Part shown: in pieces, positions 12,037 through 25,123 of the stretch
Position numbering within the stretch: the first letter of the stretch is position 1
Layout of the letters: each line of letters begins with the position of its first letter
Assembly (NCBI GenBank): GCA_018343915.1
Contig: JABRWF010000005.1
Location: 2,329,001 to 2,393,000, forward strand
Length of the DNA stretch: 64,000 bases
Source of the DNA: Agroathelia rolfsii
Taxonomy: Eukaryota; Basidiomycota; Agaricomycetes; Amylocorticiales; Amylocorticiaceae
Direction: 5' to 3'
The notes under the pieces: generated by a model
Told to the model about the DNA's origin: nothing
Databases searched by the model: none
The model's input: the letters and a program-made list of their open reading frames with translations, nothing else
Translations under genes and position numbers: made by a program

Positions 12037-13116
12037 TCAGGATATATGCGCCTGTGATTTTCGCTGACGTAGCCTCTGGAAAAAGCCCTTAGGCCGTTCA
12101 GGAAGCTGCTCGCCAACGTAACCCACGACAATCATCCCTTGCTTTGAATACAGCTGGCAAAAGTTGTCCAGTGACGTTTCTTGCTGGTGCTTCTCCAAGC
12201 CAATTGTACTTGCTCCGGGCGGAGCGAAGGTGGAAGGATAGCCGCCGACGAAGATGATCGCCTCTTCCGGCTTTGTGATGGCGATGCGCATGTTTTGAGA
12301 TAGCTCAGGTAAAAAGGTCAATTTGTTCTTATTGCCAGTGCTTGCTTGAATCCCGCCTTTGTATGATCTAGGTATCATGAGGGTTATGTTGCCTATAAGC
12401 GTAGTGAAATGTTAATTTAAATGAAAAAGCTACGAGCTGTAAAGAGCGAACCTTGCGTGGATTGTGCAACAAGCTGTATTCGGCCGTCCGAAGGTGAAGG
12501 AAGCTGGAATGGTCGATGTAAGAAACAACAAGCAAGGGCACACGAAAAGCAGCGGGAAAAATATGATATTTACCAAATTGACGCTTATATGCGTCTTGGA
12601 AGATATCTCGACATTTGCCTTGCGGGGAACACCATCCTCGCTCGCAGTACCAAGATTCAATCGACATTCACCTTTGCGGGATGAAAAAGATGCATTCAAT
12701 GACCCATGTTTTGACTTTTTCTTCTTCTTTTTGCCTTGATTGTCTGTGTTAAGTTCAAGGCCGGGATCGATGATAAATGTCCCTAGAAAGAGAGAAAGAA
12801 ACTTAGATACCTCCGAGGCGGCCAACAAATGCCGCTACATACCTAATATAGGGTCGCTTTTATTTTGCACGAATAAATTGTTCACACCTCGTGGACCAGC
12901 CAAGAGCGTCGGTTGATAGACCGACTCAGGAAGATACGAAGACGCTACTTCAAGTTCGACTTGGTCTTTAATAACTTGGTCTTCAACAATTTGAACTTGG
13001 TCAATGACTTCGAGGGTCCGCGACGATGAACTAGGACCCTCATCAAGGTGTGATGTTTCGAATTGAGAATATGAAGGAGGATCGTTGTTGAGCTCATCAG
13101 CGTTTTCATGCTGCAT
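12037..13116 (-). CDS. DUF7330-like protein, copy C (older paralogue)
   Basis: Function unknown; third member of the family in this window. Exons (minus): 12843-13116, 12574-12782, 12452-12503, 12037-12392, total 296 residues. The 52-nt exon codes LPSPSDGRIQLVAQSTQ, aligned exactly with copies A and B, followed by NITLMIPRSYKGGIQ. Other shared features: DPPSYSQFE, GVNNLFVQ, TFIIDPGLELN, FLPELSQNMRIAITKPEE, and GMIVVGYVGEQLPERPKG. The linker is Lys-rich rather than His/Asp-rich. It is far more diverged than A is from B, so it predates that duplication. Confidence 0.78.
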
Positions 13117-13560
13117 CAGACCATTATCAGTCTAGTTTGGAAATGGCAGTATAAAAGACAGACGGACAATGCTGGACCCAAAACAGTTGGAACTCAAAGC
13201 TGAGTTCCGTCGTTGATGCTCGTTTGAGCTGCCAGCTTGATCGCTGCTGACAAATTTTTCCATAAGCATAGTTCGTAGGAATAGTGTAGTTGGTTATAAG
13301 TAGTTAGTGTGAGTAGTCAACTCGAGAGGAGGGAGGGGATGTCTGCGAGCACCGCCCATTAGTATCCTTTGGACATTTATCAACGCGTTGAAAGTCATAG
13401 GCAGTGTTTGGCCTGATCGCAGTCAATGATGTTTATTAATAAGTATCATAAAAGCGGTCCAAAGATGCCATGCATGATTGAAACGTGATGACGTGAATCA
13501 ATTACTTTTGATGTCATGGCAACATTAATGCTTACGACTGCATTCCCATGCGCCGAGCAC

Positions 13561-13580
13561 AAAAAAAAGAAAAAGAGAAT
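13561..13580 (-). terminator. Likely RNA polymerase III terminator of tRNA-Pro
   Basis: Immediately 3' of the tRNA, the coding strand has runs of five and eight T separated by a C, the usual Pol III stop signal. Confidence 0.7.
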
Positions 13581-13581
13581 C

Positions 13582-13685
13582 GGGCCTGACCGGGAATTGA
13601 ACCCGGGACCTCCTCGATTTGGAAACTCGCGCTTGACGAAGCTGCGAAACCCTAACAAGGAATCATACTACTAGACCATCAGGCC
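13582..13685 (-). tRNA. tRNA-Pro (anticodon AGG) with intron
   Basis: The acceptor stem GGCCTGA (13679-13685) pairs with TCAGGCC (13583-13589). The T arm contains GGTTCAATTCCCG. The anticodon stem CCTTG pairs with CGAGG, and the loop reads TTAGGG before and T after an intron of about 32 bases placed one base 3' of the anticodon, the normal position for nuclear tRNA introns. The discriminator base is C. Confidence 0.9.
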
Positions 13686-13761
13686 GATGACTGATTTATC
13701 AAAATAATCTACTAATGGTATTTGGGAAGAAGCACTTACCATAATTTTGTTTTACATTGTT

Positions 13762-16700
13762 TCACTTCCACCAGCGGTTAATATCTAATCGTACCAATAA
13801 TTGATACAACACTTCCTCTGCCGTCGTCTTGTTTTTCATCCTTATTGTACGAAGTAAGCTTGCTTGCTCCATCGACAGACCTTCCATCGCCGGCCCCTTG
13901 TCAACAGTAGCTTTCAGCGTATTGATCTAGAGCGACGCTATCGTGAGCTTTGATGTCATTTCGATTATCAAAGATAAATACATACCAGTGATTGCATTTT
14001 AGCCTGAAACTCGGTGAACAGGCTCTCGAGTTTACTGGTCGCTCGGTATTCCTCTAAATGTCCCGTGGATAGCTCTCCCACAAAGACAGCAAAAGTAAGA
14101 ATATGCTCTACTACACCACGCAAAAGGTCACCAATAGCCCGCTGGCTGGATCTAAGCAAGCAGCCACTCAGAATTTCATCCATCACGGAGGAGTGATGGG
14201 TTGCCAACGCAAACACATCATGGAAACGCTGTTCATCAGTATTAAGAGAACCTCTGTTCTCCGTGCCGTGGGGCTGGAGCTTAACGAGGAAATCATCGAA
14301 TGTGCCTCTGATGACCACGTCCATGACATGCGAAGACAATGTAGTTATGAACGCTTGGGCCATGAACCGAAATTGGAGCAAAAGTTTTTGTGAGGAGACA
14401 AGAGTCGAGAACAAGGGTTTATAACCTTTACGAACGATGCGGTAAGTGGCATAGATCGCATTCTCCGCTATGAATGATGTCTATAATTAGTAAAGAGGGC
14501 GATCAATCCATAAAATACCTTGCCTCTGAGAAGTCTCAAAACAAACGCAAAGGCGCGTTGATACTTTGACAAAACTTCGGGTGTAACAACGATTCCAAGA
14601 GGAGGAGGCGGTTTGTAGTCCATATAAAGAAAGTCCAGTGCTCTTGGGAAAACAATGAGTGATGTTGTGAAGATAGCATGTTGGAAACTCACTCAATGGC
14701 TAATACAACGCGTGAGTACGAAAAAAACAACGCAATAGCGGGATTGGCTGGCTTACCTAGAGGATTTAACCATTTGTCGCGCCCGTGTCCATATGGCAAG
14801 TCTCGGATCGCAAATCCCAGCCTGAATTCCGCCTCTTCAATAATCTTTGAGCGAGGGCGTCGGATGATGGTCCCGTCTTCGGATGAAAACACGGGTTCAT
14901 CGGCTTCAAGCGAGTCTACAATTACTGTTCTCAAGTGATAGCTCAGATCGGCACCTCCAGGAGGCCATGTATCTCGTTCTGTAAGGGCGGGAGCGAGTCC
15001 CACAGCCCAGGCCTTTCTACCCTTGCTTTTCTTACTTGAACGGACTTTAGGATTAGCCGAGCCAGACATGCTTGTTATGCTGGGAGCAACCTCGGGTGTC
15101 TCGCTGTCGGAAAACAGAGTAGCATTGAGACGGGTCTTGAACGAGGGTGATGTTAATAGCAAATATGAACGCATCAGCTTTAAATGTGTATAAACGTTCA
15201 GCCGAGAATCAGGCGCAAGGAATATTTTCAAGAGCGTGTCTGATAGTGTGTCCACGTGCGTAGAGAGTGGTGACAACATAAGCTCGGCGAGGTGGGCCAG
15301 TGTGGGGGTTAGTGCAGGTAAAGTATCCGGGAAGGCATCCAAGAATTGCGAAACAGGTCCAGTCTGCTGCAGAGTCTTGACAGCCGGAATAATCCAGGAG
15401 GAGCCCGATAGGTGTGATCCAGGTTCCAGATTAAATTTGAAGAACTGCGCAAGAGGCTCAGAATCTGTTTGGGAATCAAACGGTTTCTCTCCGACGATAG
15501 TGGCACGGCGTCCAAGTAACGGTGATATGTCTGGTTTAGGGCCCTTTTGAGACTCCCAAGCATATCGAACTGCCTCATCTGTCCAGAACCACACTAGGGC
15601 CTCTTGATCACGAGGCGTGAGTAGAGGGTGATCCGGTTGCGCTTGCTTCAGTAACGCCAAAGATCTCCTTCCGTTCGGCAAACTAGACGCGAGTTTCTGC
15701 GGAAAAAAGGATGGATATAACTCATGTATCTCTTCTGGTATTCCCAGAGCGTCTTCGTCTTCGCTAAGCTCTCCTAGATGTCGATCACGAAGAGAATGGC
15801 CCCGTCCCAGCTCGTCTGTCTTGTTGAGACCACCAAACGCGCATGACTCGCAGACCAGACGCATATACGGCCGAGAAGTATAGGTGAGTAGGTAAGCTAT
15901 CAATGCTTTTGGGAGTTTCTGGGACTGTCTATCAAATTGACGGCACAAGAAGTCATATATCCGGGAAAGCAACCGAACAGGATCGGACTCAAAAACAGGA
16001 TATTGTGAAGGTTTTTTCTCCAAGTCCTGGCAACAATCATTGCATAAACAAGTAAAAAAGTTGTCATGAAACAGCTACTTACTCTATCACACAACGTTGC
16101 CAAGTCAATGAGCGTTTCTTCAAAAATGCTCAAACGCGTCCACAGCTTCAGTAACGAACGAAAATCATCGGTGTTGGAATCATTTGACAGAAACAACTTT
16201 GCGATTTGATCTCTGAGAAATACCAACACAGAAGATACGGCATGAGAGAAGGCATGGATGGTTGATCCATCGCTTTGAGATCTTAAAAATCGTCAAAAAA
16301 TACATTATACTCTAAGCAGTTAGTTATACGAACTTGATCCGGATGGACGAAACTAGCGCTTCGAGGCGTCTAACTAACGTTCCAACAGCTTGAAATCTCT
16401 GCATAAGACTTACATAAAGATGAAGAGTTATTAATAATAATAAAACCCTAGCAACATAGACACTATATACACACCTGTCAGTGATTACAGCGTCCCACCC
16501 GTCTAACATGATTACCACCGACTTATCGGGGCCATGCTTTCTCGATTGAAAAGTCTCGGATTCTTGATCCCATTGGTGTAAAGTAGATGACGATCCGATA
16601 GACATTTGATGCAGACACGATACTAGCTCTGTTGCAGGAACATGTATCGTTTCGGCAAATGACTCGCTTGAATGGATCTGCAAGCTGACGTAGGTTAAGT

Positions 16701-17414
16701 CGCACCTCAGGCAACATACACATTCATGATGACGCACTGATATCTTACGGCAGAGAGGGTTTCGGATGATACCTCGGAGATGAATGGAGAGGAGACGATC
16801 CCTGAAGGGAATGTTGGACGAAGTGCGTCCCAGGAGTTGATTTCACTCTGACAGAATTTAGCTTAGCTCGCAGTGCAGTGGGTACTTGCTTACTTGGATT
16901 GGCCTAGGATAACTAAGAAGGTCTTTCCATATATCACCAAGCTCAGGTAATTGAGCTAACGGCGAGGGTGCTGCATCTTGAGGTAATGTATTTTCTGTTT
17001 CTTGCTTTTCCACTGGTCGCCTGTCTCGGACTCGTCTGTGCTTCTTCAACGTGTCCAAAATTGGATTTTGCGGTCTATCCGGAAGACGCGGCACAAAGAA
17101 TTGAGGTCGGACATCTAGCAGATTGTCTGTGTATATAGGAGAGAAATCATCTTCGACCCGCAATGAAGGCATTTCCGGTGTAGCGAATCCGACCATGTTA
17201 TCTGCAAGTGTAAATGACCGATGGAAACCAGAATCAGAGTTAGTATTGAATTGGAGGCTCAATAGCACGCAGAGTCGTCTCAGTGGCCCGGGCCAGCGCC
17301 TGCCTGTAAGGCCAACTTGAACAGACAGTGAGGTATTGATAAGAACTCAACACTTACTTCCGAGATTGGTGCACCACGGTCATGTGATCGACGCGCACTG
17401 TTGACGTCGGACAT
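13762..17414 (-). CDS. Gamma-tubulin complex component (GCP/Spc97-Spc98 family), probably GCP5-like
   Basis: Predicted scaffold of the gamma-tubulin complex that nucleates microtubules at the spindle pole body. Exons (minus): 17358-17414, 17269-17299, 16894-17201, 16749-16847, 16475-16677, about 16349-16396, 16083-16281, 14757-16026, 14519-14640, 13986-14480, 13762-13926; about 998 residues. Family signatures are a grip1-type segment (RLLSRIYDFLCRQ, RPYMRLVCESCAFGG) and the C-terminal bundle with QFRFMAQAFITTLSSHVMDV, ending LVRLDINRWWK. The start MSDVNSARRSH fits the small first exon. The junction between the exons near 16349 and 16281 is uncertain: the strongest donor (at 16329) would break frame, while a weaker one keeps it. 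The subfamily number is less certain than the family. Confidence 0.85.
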
Positions 17415-17552
17415 TGAATCAATCTTGGACAACTTGATCTTGATTAGATTGGATACATCCGTGAGGATATTCGTCAATGAATGAAAGCTAGGGGAAAAAA
17501 CACTTTATGTATCATTTAATACCGTAAAATGCAGATCTTGTAAAGATACTTC

Positions 17553-17577
17553 ATTATCTTATCTATGATAAGATAAT
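17553..17577. repeat. Perfect 11-bp hairpin in intergenic DNA
   Basis: ATTATCTTATC, loop TAT, then GATAAGATAAT. A weaker outer stem (CTTC/GAAG) extends it. It lies in the 500-base gap between the divergent GCP and DBF4 genes. Confidence 0.7.
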
Positions 17578-17928
17578 CTTGAAGTACTTTTACTATCGCT
17601 TGTAGGTTATCAGACCAATAATGACGTAATCCGAATCAGTAACGATAGTACCAATAATTTCGGTACATCTTATGTACCCCTGCTTTATTTTCTGAAGACT
17701 TGCGTATTTGCTATGAGGATTAGAGTAGCCTGGCTATAGCCTCTTGGCTAGTTGGGGAAATTAATTCTATAATTTCTATTACCGAGAAAAATGTGTGACT
17801 GTGGCTATTATTTCACGCCACACGCGCCATCCTCAATTGCCAATCGTCGAAACTGGTTCAGGCGTCTCTGCTCTCTCTCAACTCAACCGCTTCCGGGCTT
17901 TCTCAGGTCGACCGTTCATGCCATCGTG

Positions 17929-19965
17929 ATGAATGTGCCCTCTCGCCGCCCTCCTCTTCTAGACCGCTCATTTTCTCATCATTTAACTCCTCCACATTCA
18001 CCGACCAAGACGACTAATGCCGCTGCCAACCGTTCGCTCTCGAAACGAGCGCGTTCTCCAGATGCTGCCACAGCCAACTCTGTAAAACGTGTTAAATCTG
18101 TATCTTCTACTACAATTGCTACGAATGCGACTCCGGGATCTCCTTCGTTGCTAATGGACCGTGAGAGGCTTGAGAAAGAGAAAGAAGAAAGGCGGGCGCA
18201 GCGCATGGCCGACAACCAGCTCTTCGTTGCCAAGTACACGGAACATTTTCCAAAGTGGAGGTTCTATTTTGATTTGGACGTATGTGATGAGGAAAGGCGC
18301 CCTCTTCGAGGAATTCTGGAATTTTACATGGTGGAATTGGGTGCTGTAAGTACTGCATAGATGTTTGTGACACCAGATCACTCCTTGAGCATTATCTTGC
18401 ATAGACAATCGACGAATTCTTCTCGAAAGATATCACGCATTTAATTACGGACGTATCTCTACCGACTAATGACGAGGTGAAGAAAAACAAGGAGAACAAG
18501 CATAAAGATCGACACGCCTCCAGTAGACCTAGAGAAAGGTGTACAAAGATATTATCTTTCCTTCTCGATCAGGGTATTCATTTTCTCTTAGGACTACCGC
18601 CGACGGTATACCCAAAGAAAGTCTTGTGCAAAAGGCACTCTCCTTTGGCACCATCAAGATCTGGAGTTTTGTGAAGCTGCAAAGCGTTGTCGAACGTCTT
18701 GTGCAAGAACCCATAGCATCGGCCATGCCAGCAAATGACGCTCCCGTGCAGAAGCAGCGCTCTCTTTCTAAGCTGTTGGCGAACGAACGCCAATTCGGGT
18801 CTGCCGAACGAGATCCTAGTCAGAAGCGACACGACTACCATTATTTCTCCAAAAATAGCTATTTCGTACTTGTCGAAGATGCCGAACAGAAGCTTGCCAC
18901 CATAGTTGCTCACGAATACCCAATCGAAAGAGATAGGGACGGTATTGAACGAGGCTCGTGGCCCGTCTTGTACTGTCATCCGCATTCCCGAGGTCCATTT
19001 ATCGAGTTTGATGAACGAGAACGAAGACGATACGAAAAATCGTTACGCATGGATGCGGAAAAAGTGCTTCAGCAAGAAGAACAACGCAGAAGAGCAGAAA
19101 TCATGAGAGAGAAGGAACTAAGACGCCAAAGCCAACTCAAGGCTAGACGCGAGGGTGATCTACGTCGCTCAGTTTCAATGAGCAACTTACATCGCCGAGC
19201 ATCTATGGGTGAGCCGGGTATGAGCATCAACTTGGTTGACCCAGATGGTGAAGCCTCGGAATTCCAATCTGCGACGCCCTCAGGGTACCTGCCATCTACT
19301 GGACATGCAGGTTATATGGCTGCATCTGGAAACAGCGTGGGTATTACGTCTACCACTGGGACAACGTCAACTACTGGCGGACCTTTGCGTGGGATGCAGC
19401 TGCCCGCGGTACTGCGCAAAGGCATGCAGCAAGAGATTGTAACCTCTCGGAGATCCTCTATCATGGCAGAACCCAGACGCAGACCGAGCCTGATGGGGCC
19501 TCCCCCTGACCGACTACAACCAATCTTGAGGAAGAGTAGGAGCATGAACACGATGCGTTTACCTAAGCGCGAGGAAGGGACCAAACCTGGCTATTGTGAA
19601 AGCTGTCGCATGAGATTTGACGACTTCAAGGAGGTAAGCAGCTCGTTTCTTTCATAATTCTATTATTGGCTCATATTGGGGCATTGCAGCATGTCAACAG
19701 TCGTAAACATCGGAAGTTTGCGCAGAATGATAACAACTTTTATGAAGTCGACGCCGTTCTGTCCAGGGTGCAGCGAAAGACGACTGCGCAAGTTGAAGAG
19801 GAAAGAAGGCAATGGGATGAACTCCTCAACCAACACCGCCTGCCCCCTGACGTACCTAGCGAAGCTCAATCGGTCGAGCTCCTGACCAACAATCAAGTTG
19901 CTGATACCAATAAGGATCCCCAAGTCCAACCTCGGAATGTTCATGACGATGAAGAGGATATTTGA
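17929..19965 (+). CDS. DBF4/Dfp1-like regulatory subunit of the Cdc7 (DDK) kinase
   Basis: Activates Cdc7 kinase at replication origins in the nucleus. Exons: 17929-18345, 18405-18538, 18592-19633, 19690-19965; 622 residues. Family motifs in order: an N-terminal BRCT-like motif N region (ending GTIKIWSFVKL), motif M (RGPFIEFDERERRRYEK, roughly residue 320), and C-terminal motif C, a DBF-type zinc finger split by the last intron (CESCRMRFDDFKE then HVNSRKHRKFAQ, a CCHH pattern) followed by NFYEVDAVLSRVQR. The N-terminal Ser/Pro-rich segment has basic patches consistent with nuclear import. The start is MNVPSRRPP; an upstream in-frame ATG at 17791 adds 46 residues without conserved features. 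Confidence 0.92.
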
Positions 19966-20117
19966 AAAATTGTCTGTTTTGTGCTCCTTCTCTTGCTTTT
20001 CCGAATTCGAACTGTCATCCGTCTGGATAATATTACCCATTCTACTTTATTTTCTACATCCTTTAACGTTTCAAATTTCTTTTTCAGTAACAGTACCTAC
20101 ACCGTATATGCATTTGG

Positions 20118-20118
<1 letters not shown>

Positions 20119-20150
<32 letters not shown>
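20119..20150. repeat. Poly(T) run, 32 bases
   Basis: Uninterrupted T tract about 150 bases downstream of the DBF4 gene stop. A simple homopolymer whose length may vary. Confidence 0.9.
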
Positions 20151-20153
<3 letters not shown>

Positions 20154-20493
20154 CTACATCGCACCATACCAGTTGTATAACATCATTCGATGTATTTCAT
20201 GATGACGTTCACAAACACAATGAGAATCGAATGACATGAACATGAAATGCCAACAATTGTTTCCCTATGGCTGAGTACTTCCATCCCACCCAGTCGTGGC
20301 TAGGATGACCATCACAATAGGGCCCAACTCCTCCCAGCGTGCGACCCAGACATCGCCCGATCGGGGTGTGAATCTAACACATTTGGTTCCGTGAGAGTGG
20401 CTTATTTCCATATTCGGGCAGTGAAATGCTTGAGCCCTTCTCCGCTTTGCTAATACAGCGCCTCATAACTCTCCATCTACCACTGACCTCCCA

Positions 20494-21674
20494 ATGGCCA
20501 CACAAACCTCTCGTTCGTTTCACATTGTAAAACTAGGAGAGAACATTGACATCCGTCGCTCTACACGTCTGCGCAAGCCAGGTATACCATTCTGCTCTAG
20601 AAACATCCTATACATTTTCTTACAATAATGCAGATGGCCTGCCAGTACACGCGGATTGTTCGACATCTGGACAAAAGCATCAAGTGGCATCCGCTGACGA
20701 TAATCAGACCTCAAGTCGCAAAAGGCAGCGAAGCACTTCGTCTGGCGTCAAAGAGCCAACAACCCAGAAACGTCGATCGCAACAGAAACTGCATACATCA
20801 TCATCATCTCAGAAAGACAAACTCGATGCGGCAACTACTGCAAAGTTGCTACGAGGCGAGAAAGATATAATGAAGAGAATAGAAATATTAGAGAGGAGAG
20901 AGCAGAAGGCGCGCATCTCTACTAGAGTATGTGAAGCGAGCTCAGCCCGCCAAACCCTCCAATTCCTTGAGGATAATTTCTCCTGTTCTCTGTGAGAGCC
21001 TAGCTACATCATCACCCCTTGTCAACACCTGTGCTGATGGCTTACCCTTTTTAAGGTGTTATGAAGTCGTGTTCGTCCCTTTTCCTCTCTCCTATCCTGC
21101 GCATACATCGGGCTTATACACACTCTCCCTTAGTGCTGATCCGTATTGTTTAAATTCCAGCATATGTGGCCACACTTTCTGTGCACTCTGCTGCCTCAAG
21201 TATTTCTTCTCCAAGCTGCACAGTGTTTGTGGCTACTGGCACGACCCCGTTCGTTGTCCCATGTGCCGCAGCCCTTTGCCCGAACCATCTGATAACCTTC
21301 CTCGAGACTCAGAGCCTTTCCCTTTTATCCCCAACCGAGACCTGAATAAGCTCATCTGCTCTATGGTGGATAAACTTACGGCATATACACCCGACATCAA
21401 ACTCGAGGCCCCCATTCCAGATGAGTTGAATGAACTCGAAGTGCTTATCCAACCATGGACATCAGGAGGCCAAGCGTTGGAGGATTGGAGAAAGCGTGGA
21501 GCGTATGTTCAATCCACTTGAAGGCATATTCCCTCCTTCCTTTTTTATATATACTAATATCGACATTTTTTGTGCACTAGTTCTGGTAGGGCAGAAATGT
21601 CATATTTGATAAGCAACTGGCATAGGCTTGACGGTCCTGACTTTGTTCAGATGAAAATTCGGCTTGGCGTGTGA
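20494..21674 (+). CDS. RING-finger protein, putative E3 ubiquitin ligase
   Basis: Exons: 20494-20581, 20634-20991, 21056-21070, 21134-21502, 21581-21674; 307 residues. The N-terminus is basic and Ser/Thr-rich, with a short helix (ILERREQKARI). The RING is FSCSLCYEVVADPYCLNSSICGHTFCALC, broken here for length: CSLC, CGHTFCALC, then HDPVRCPMCRSPLP, giving the Cys3-His-Cys4 pattern. A 15-nt microexon carries CYEV. The C-terminal exon adds a conserved-looking tail (NWHRLDGPDFVQMKIRLGV). An alternative without the intron at 21071-21133 stays open, but it inserts 21 unlike residues inside the RING. No target is evident. Confidence 0.82.
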
Positions 21675-21877
21675 AACTTATAGCTGTTTATTTCTTTCTC
21701 CAACTCAGCCAATCACTTTTCCTCTTCGTTTAAATCATCGTTTGTTTTTTAAAGCCTTTTTTGTGATCCATGTCATGTATGTTTTATGTACCAGGAAACC
21801 TTATGCATACGCGCCTCTGTAGGGTTATGTATTATCTACGTCATGTATCCTTTTGCCATTACTGTTTGTACTCATAA

Positions 21878-24670
21878 TCAACAGAGATAATAAAGCTTTT
21901 CTTTAATTCCCCGCATTCCCAAGACGTCCTAGACCCAATCAATTGTTAAAAAAAGTGAATAGAACTTTGCGGTCAAAATGTGCTTACCCATTCACTTGCG
22001 GTCACCCACAGATCGGCTACGCTATCCATTTTGCCTAGGACGGCAGCACCCTTCCAGATGAGGACACGGGGATCGACGTCCTTTGGAGGTGGTATCACCT
22101 GAACCTTCTCCATGTTTGGAACTAGAGGAGTAGCTATTGCTTGTAATCTTGAATCCCACACTGCGATTGAGCAAACGTCAAAACGAATCATAACGGTCTG
22201 TACGGACCTGCTTTCCACTGCGTGTTGCATTCCTGGAACAAGGGCGCCTCCCCCAACTACCAAAATCGACTGCAGATACTTGCGCAGCTTTTCCTCACCC
22301 CCTGCCGACCGCGCCGAGTTAAAGATGGCAACGTCCAAAGGCAACTTGGCGGCTTCTGCAATGATGTCGATCCCATAGCTTGTAGGGAAAGAAGGCAGCA
22401 TATTGTGACTTGTTTGTCGTCTCAACGTGGGAGCTGTGGATGATTGTGCATTCGACGGTAGGGGGTCTGGCAGCGATTCTATGTCAATGGGAGCATCAGC
22501 GTTACCGGCTGCTGCTGAGGCTGAGGGCGAAGGAGGCTCTCCGGTAGGTACTGATGATGCAGCAGGATCAATGTCTGTGTTCGGTTGTTGCTCTGTTGAT
22601 GCATCGCCCATCCCTATGTCGGGGAGACTTGGATCCATTGCTAATGGCTCAGGTGGTTGCTGGGGTATTAGGTGATGCGTTGAAACGCGCATGGCTGCAG
22701 TCTGAACAGCGTCAAATTTCGATCCGTTCACCAAGGGGTTCATTCCTTACATGTTGATCGGTTACGGCCTGTTCCAAGATGTCTTCCGTTACATCCGGAG
22801 AGGAAGTGGGCCTGAACCCGACTCTTTTCCTGTCGAATTCAATTACTCTTGGTTCGAATAAGCACTGACCTTCGGTGAGATTATGTGCCATAAATCAATG
22901 CATTCGACTCTGAACTTACCATGGGGGCCAGAATAATTTCGTCATAAGCCTTCAAACCATATTTGCGCGCAGGCTCTCCAGGCCTACGCACAATGAAGTC
23001 ATACAAGTTGAGGCCGACATCTCCCTAAGTCATATTAAGCTAGAGTTTCGCAAAATGGATTGGGAGTAATCACCTCCGCCAATGTGATCAATTTTGCCTT
23101 TAGCGTTTCAATTAGATTGTAATCATACCATAAGGATAGATCGGCATCACGGTATGGAAAACTTATACGTTCTAAGAGAACGTATAAGAATTCGGTGATA
23201 TCGTTGCCACCCATATTGAGGACCATTCTGCAGGATTTTGATTGATATATCGCACATAATGGCGTAGATATGGATGATGCAATACCTTGTATCCGCTACG
23301 ACTGCACCATCATCGACGCAAGAGATAGTAGTCATTGAAGCACCAATGTCCACAACACAGGCGACGGAAATACCAGAACCATATGTAGCAGCCAAAGATT
23401 CCTAGCATAATGAACCTATTTTGAGCATGATGTAGAAAAAAACTTGCGGAATCTGTGATTACCTGCTGAATACAAATCTGCTTAAAACCCATCTGACCCA
23501 CGAGAAGATGTATCATCTCGCGAACGTATTCTCGCTCCCAGAAATCTGGAACCACAAGTACGGCAGAGTAATCCTGATAAGCGTGAGTGTTGTGGACAAT
23601 TAACCATAGTCAGGAATAAGCACCTTATACATGGAAGGCTTGATATTGTACGTCTTGGATAGTGTATGGCTTATCAGTGTCTCGACGTCGCTGGTGATTA
23701 GCTGCACCGAAGGATAATCCTTGGTATTGAACCTCCTCCCTCGGAAAGGCCAGCGGATAATGTACCCCTGCTTCTGAGGATCTGCAATACGGAGGGCCTC
23801 AAAGAAGAGATTAACATGGACACGATATAGGACATTCCAAAGCAGCCTACCTCCTCTCCAACAAGCAGTTTGTTATCCGACGAGGAAATCCAATCAACAC
23901 GGTAGGGATCGTTGTATTCTTGAATCAGCTCTGGATTTTGACTAGAGTTATATTTATGGCATATTTCGTTTGCATTGGGTGCCACTCGTAGCTTGTAGAA
24001 TCGCATTCTTTGTCGCAAGGAGACGACGATGTGTGCCAGCCTTTCCTCGAACTATCTCATAAGGAGATATCGTTAGAGATATTAAGCCATTTCATTCCAA
24101 GTGTCATGGGTGCGCACCGGATCTTCAGATGCTAAGGATACAGCATATTCATCCTCGAGGTCATCCTGGACTTGTTTAGGAGGCTGCTGTGTGCTTTTAC
24201 GAGGACGAGCGACACCCTCAGAGAATGACGGTCGCGATATTGGGTTATCATATTTATGGGCTACAACAGCTGGGATCGTAGTTGGGGTAACGTCTGACGC
24301 GCGACCGATTTGCATGTCCCTCGATCCGGGATGGATGACGATGACATGGGCACCGCGACTGCACACACAAACCCCACCCGCTCAATGATTTAATATCATA
24401 TGTACGGATGTTTCAACGTTGAATGGTATTCACCCGTCTGGATCCTCGACAGTACGAGGTTTGCTAGCCGTGTTTCTAGCCCATATAGTTTGTGATTCTG
24501 ACTTCAAGTAGCTCGAGCTGCCATGCTTGGGATTCGGTCTAATCCAGCCTCTCAGCAAAGGATGACAACTAAATCGTTTATCCACCTGAGGCTCACTGTA
24601 ACGGTACATGAAATGTTGTGTGTTTTAGCCCAGTGTCGTCCCGCTTTACGTTTGGTATGCCTCTGGGCAT
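21878..24670 (-). CDS. arp8: Actin-related protein Arp8 (INO80 chromatin-remodelling complex)
   Basis: Nucleosome-binding actin-like subunit of the nuclear INO80 complex. Twelve exons (minus): 24650-24670, 24434-24585, 24118-24358, 23851-24051, 23624-23797, 23463-23573, 23286-23401, 23074-23227, 22920-23024, 22751-22864, 21988-22701, 21878-21928; 717 residues, all in phase. Features: MPRGIPN start, HPGSRDMQIGRASDV, VVPDFWEREYVREMIHLL, the actin-fold phosphate loop VVDIGASMTTISCV, MGGNDITEFLYVLL, a Pro/Ser-rich insert in the 714-nt exon, and YLQSILVVGGGALVPGM and LIWKGAAVLGKMDSV near the end. The insert and N-terminal extension are typical of Arp8 rather than other Arps. Confidence 0.93.
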
Positions 24671-25123
24671 GATGGCAGTACAGCTCTACTACTAGCAGGC
24701 TTCAGTTCAAGATGGGGTAGTTGCTTCCGACGCAATTTACCTTTGTAGTAATCGATCAAGGCATCAGGTCAACAGCTTCTGTGTTGTGTCGTGCATTTGT
24801 AGTGTGATTATGAACACAATAAAAAGCAACTTGGACAGACGCTCTAAGCAGGTATTAGTGCACACTACTCAAGATAATACAGATGCAAGACTCTCCCACA
24901 GAATATTACTAGTACAAAGAATCTTGCATTATATTGGAATATTGTGTTGGTAGCTCAGGCTTCTCAGTTTAATAACATCAAGACTACCTGATAGAACAAG
25001 CCACAAACAATACTCTACTGCACTCTACTCCTCTCGGAGCAGGTGATCAAAAGTTGTCTCCGCTTGCTAAACATCTTCTACTTCCTCCTCCTCACTAGTA
25101 TTTGCCAGCGTCAGTCCCCCAAT
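24671..25123. other. Intergenic region
   Basis: Upstream of Arp8 and downstream of the left helicase copy. Around 24840-24950 it resembles 29120-29170 downstream of the right copy, consistent with both 3' flanks belonging to one duplicated unit. No gene seen. Confidence 0.5.

Noticed and set aside
16330..16348. Use of the strongest donor (GTATAAC at 16329) in the GCP gene
   Set aside because: It puts the following exon out of frame; a weaker GTCCAT donor keeps the frame, although RNA evidence would be needed to settle this.
17553..17577. Hairpin as the end of the LTR family (resembles the AATCTTATC..GATAAGATT hairpin in the LTRs)
   Set aside because: The similarity is limited to a short AT-rich palindrome with no surrounding match.
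21071..21133. RING gene without this intron (frame stays open)
   Set aside because: It would insert 21 residues between the second and third RING cysteines and break the usual spacing; removing the intron restores the family pattern.
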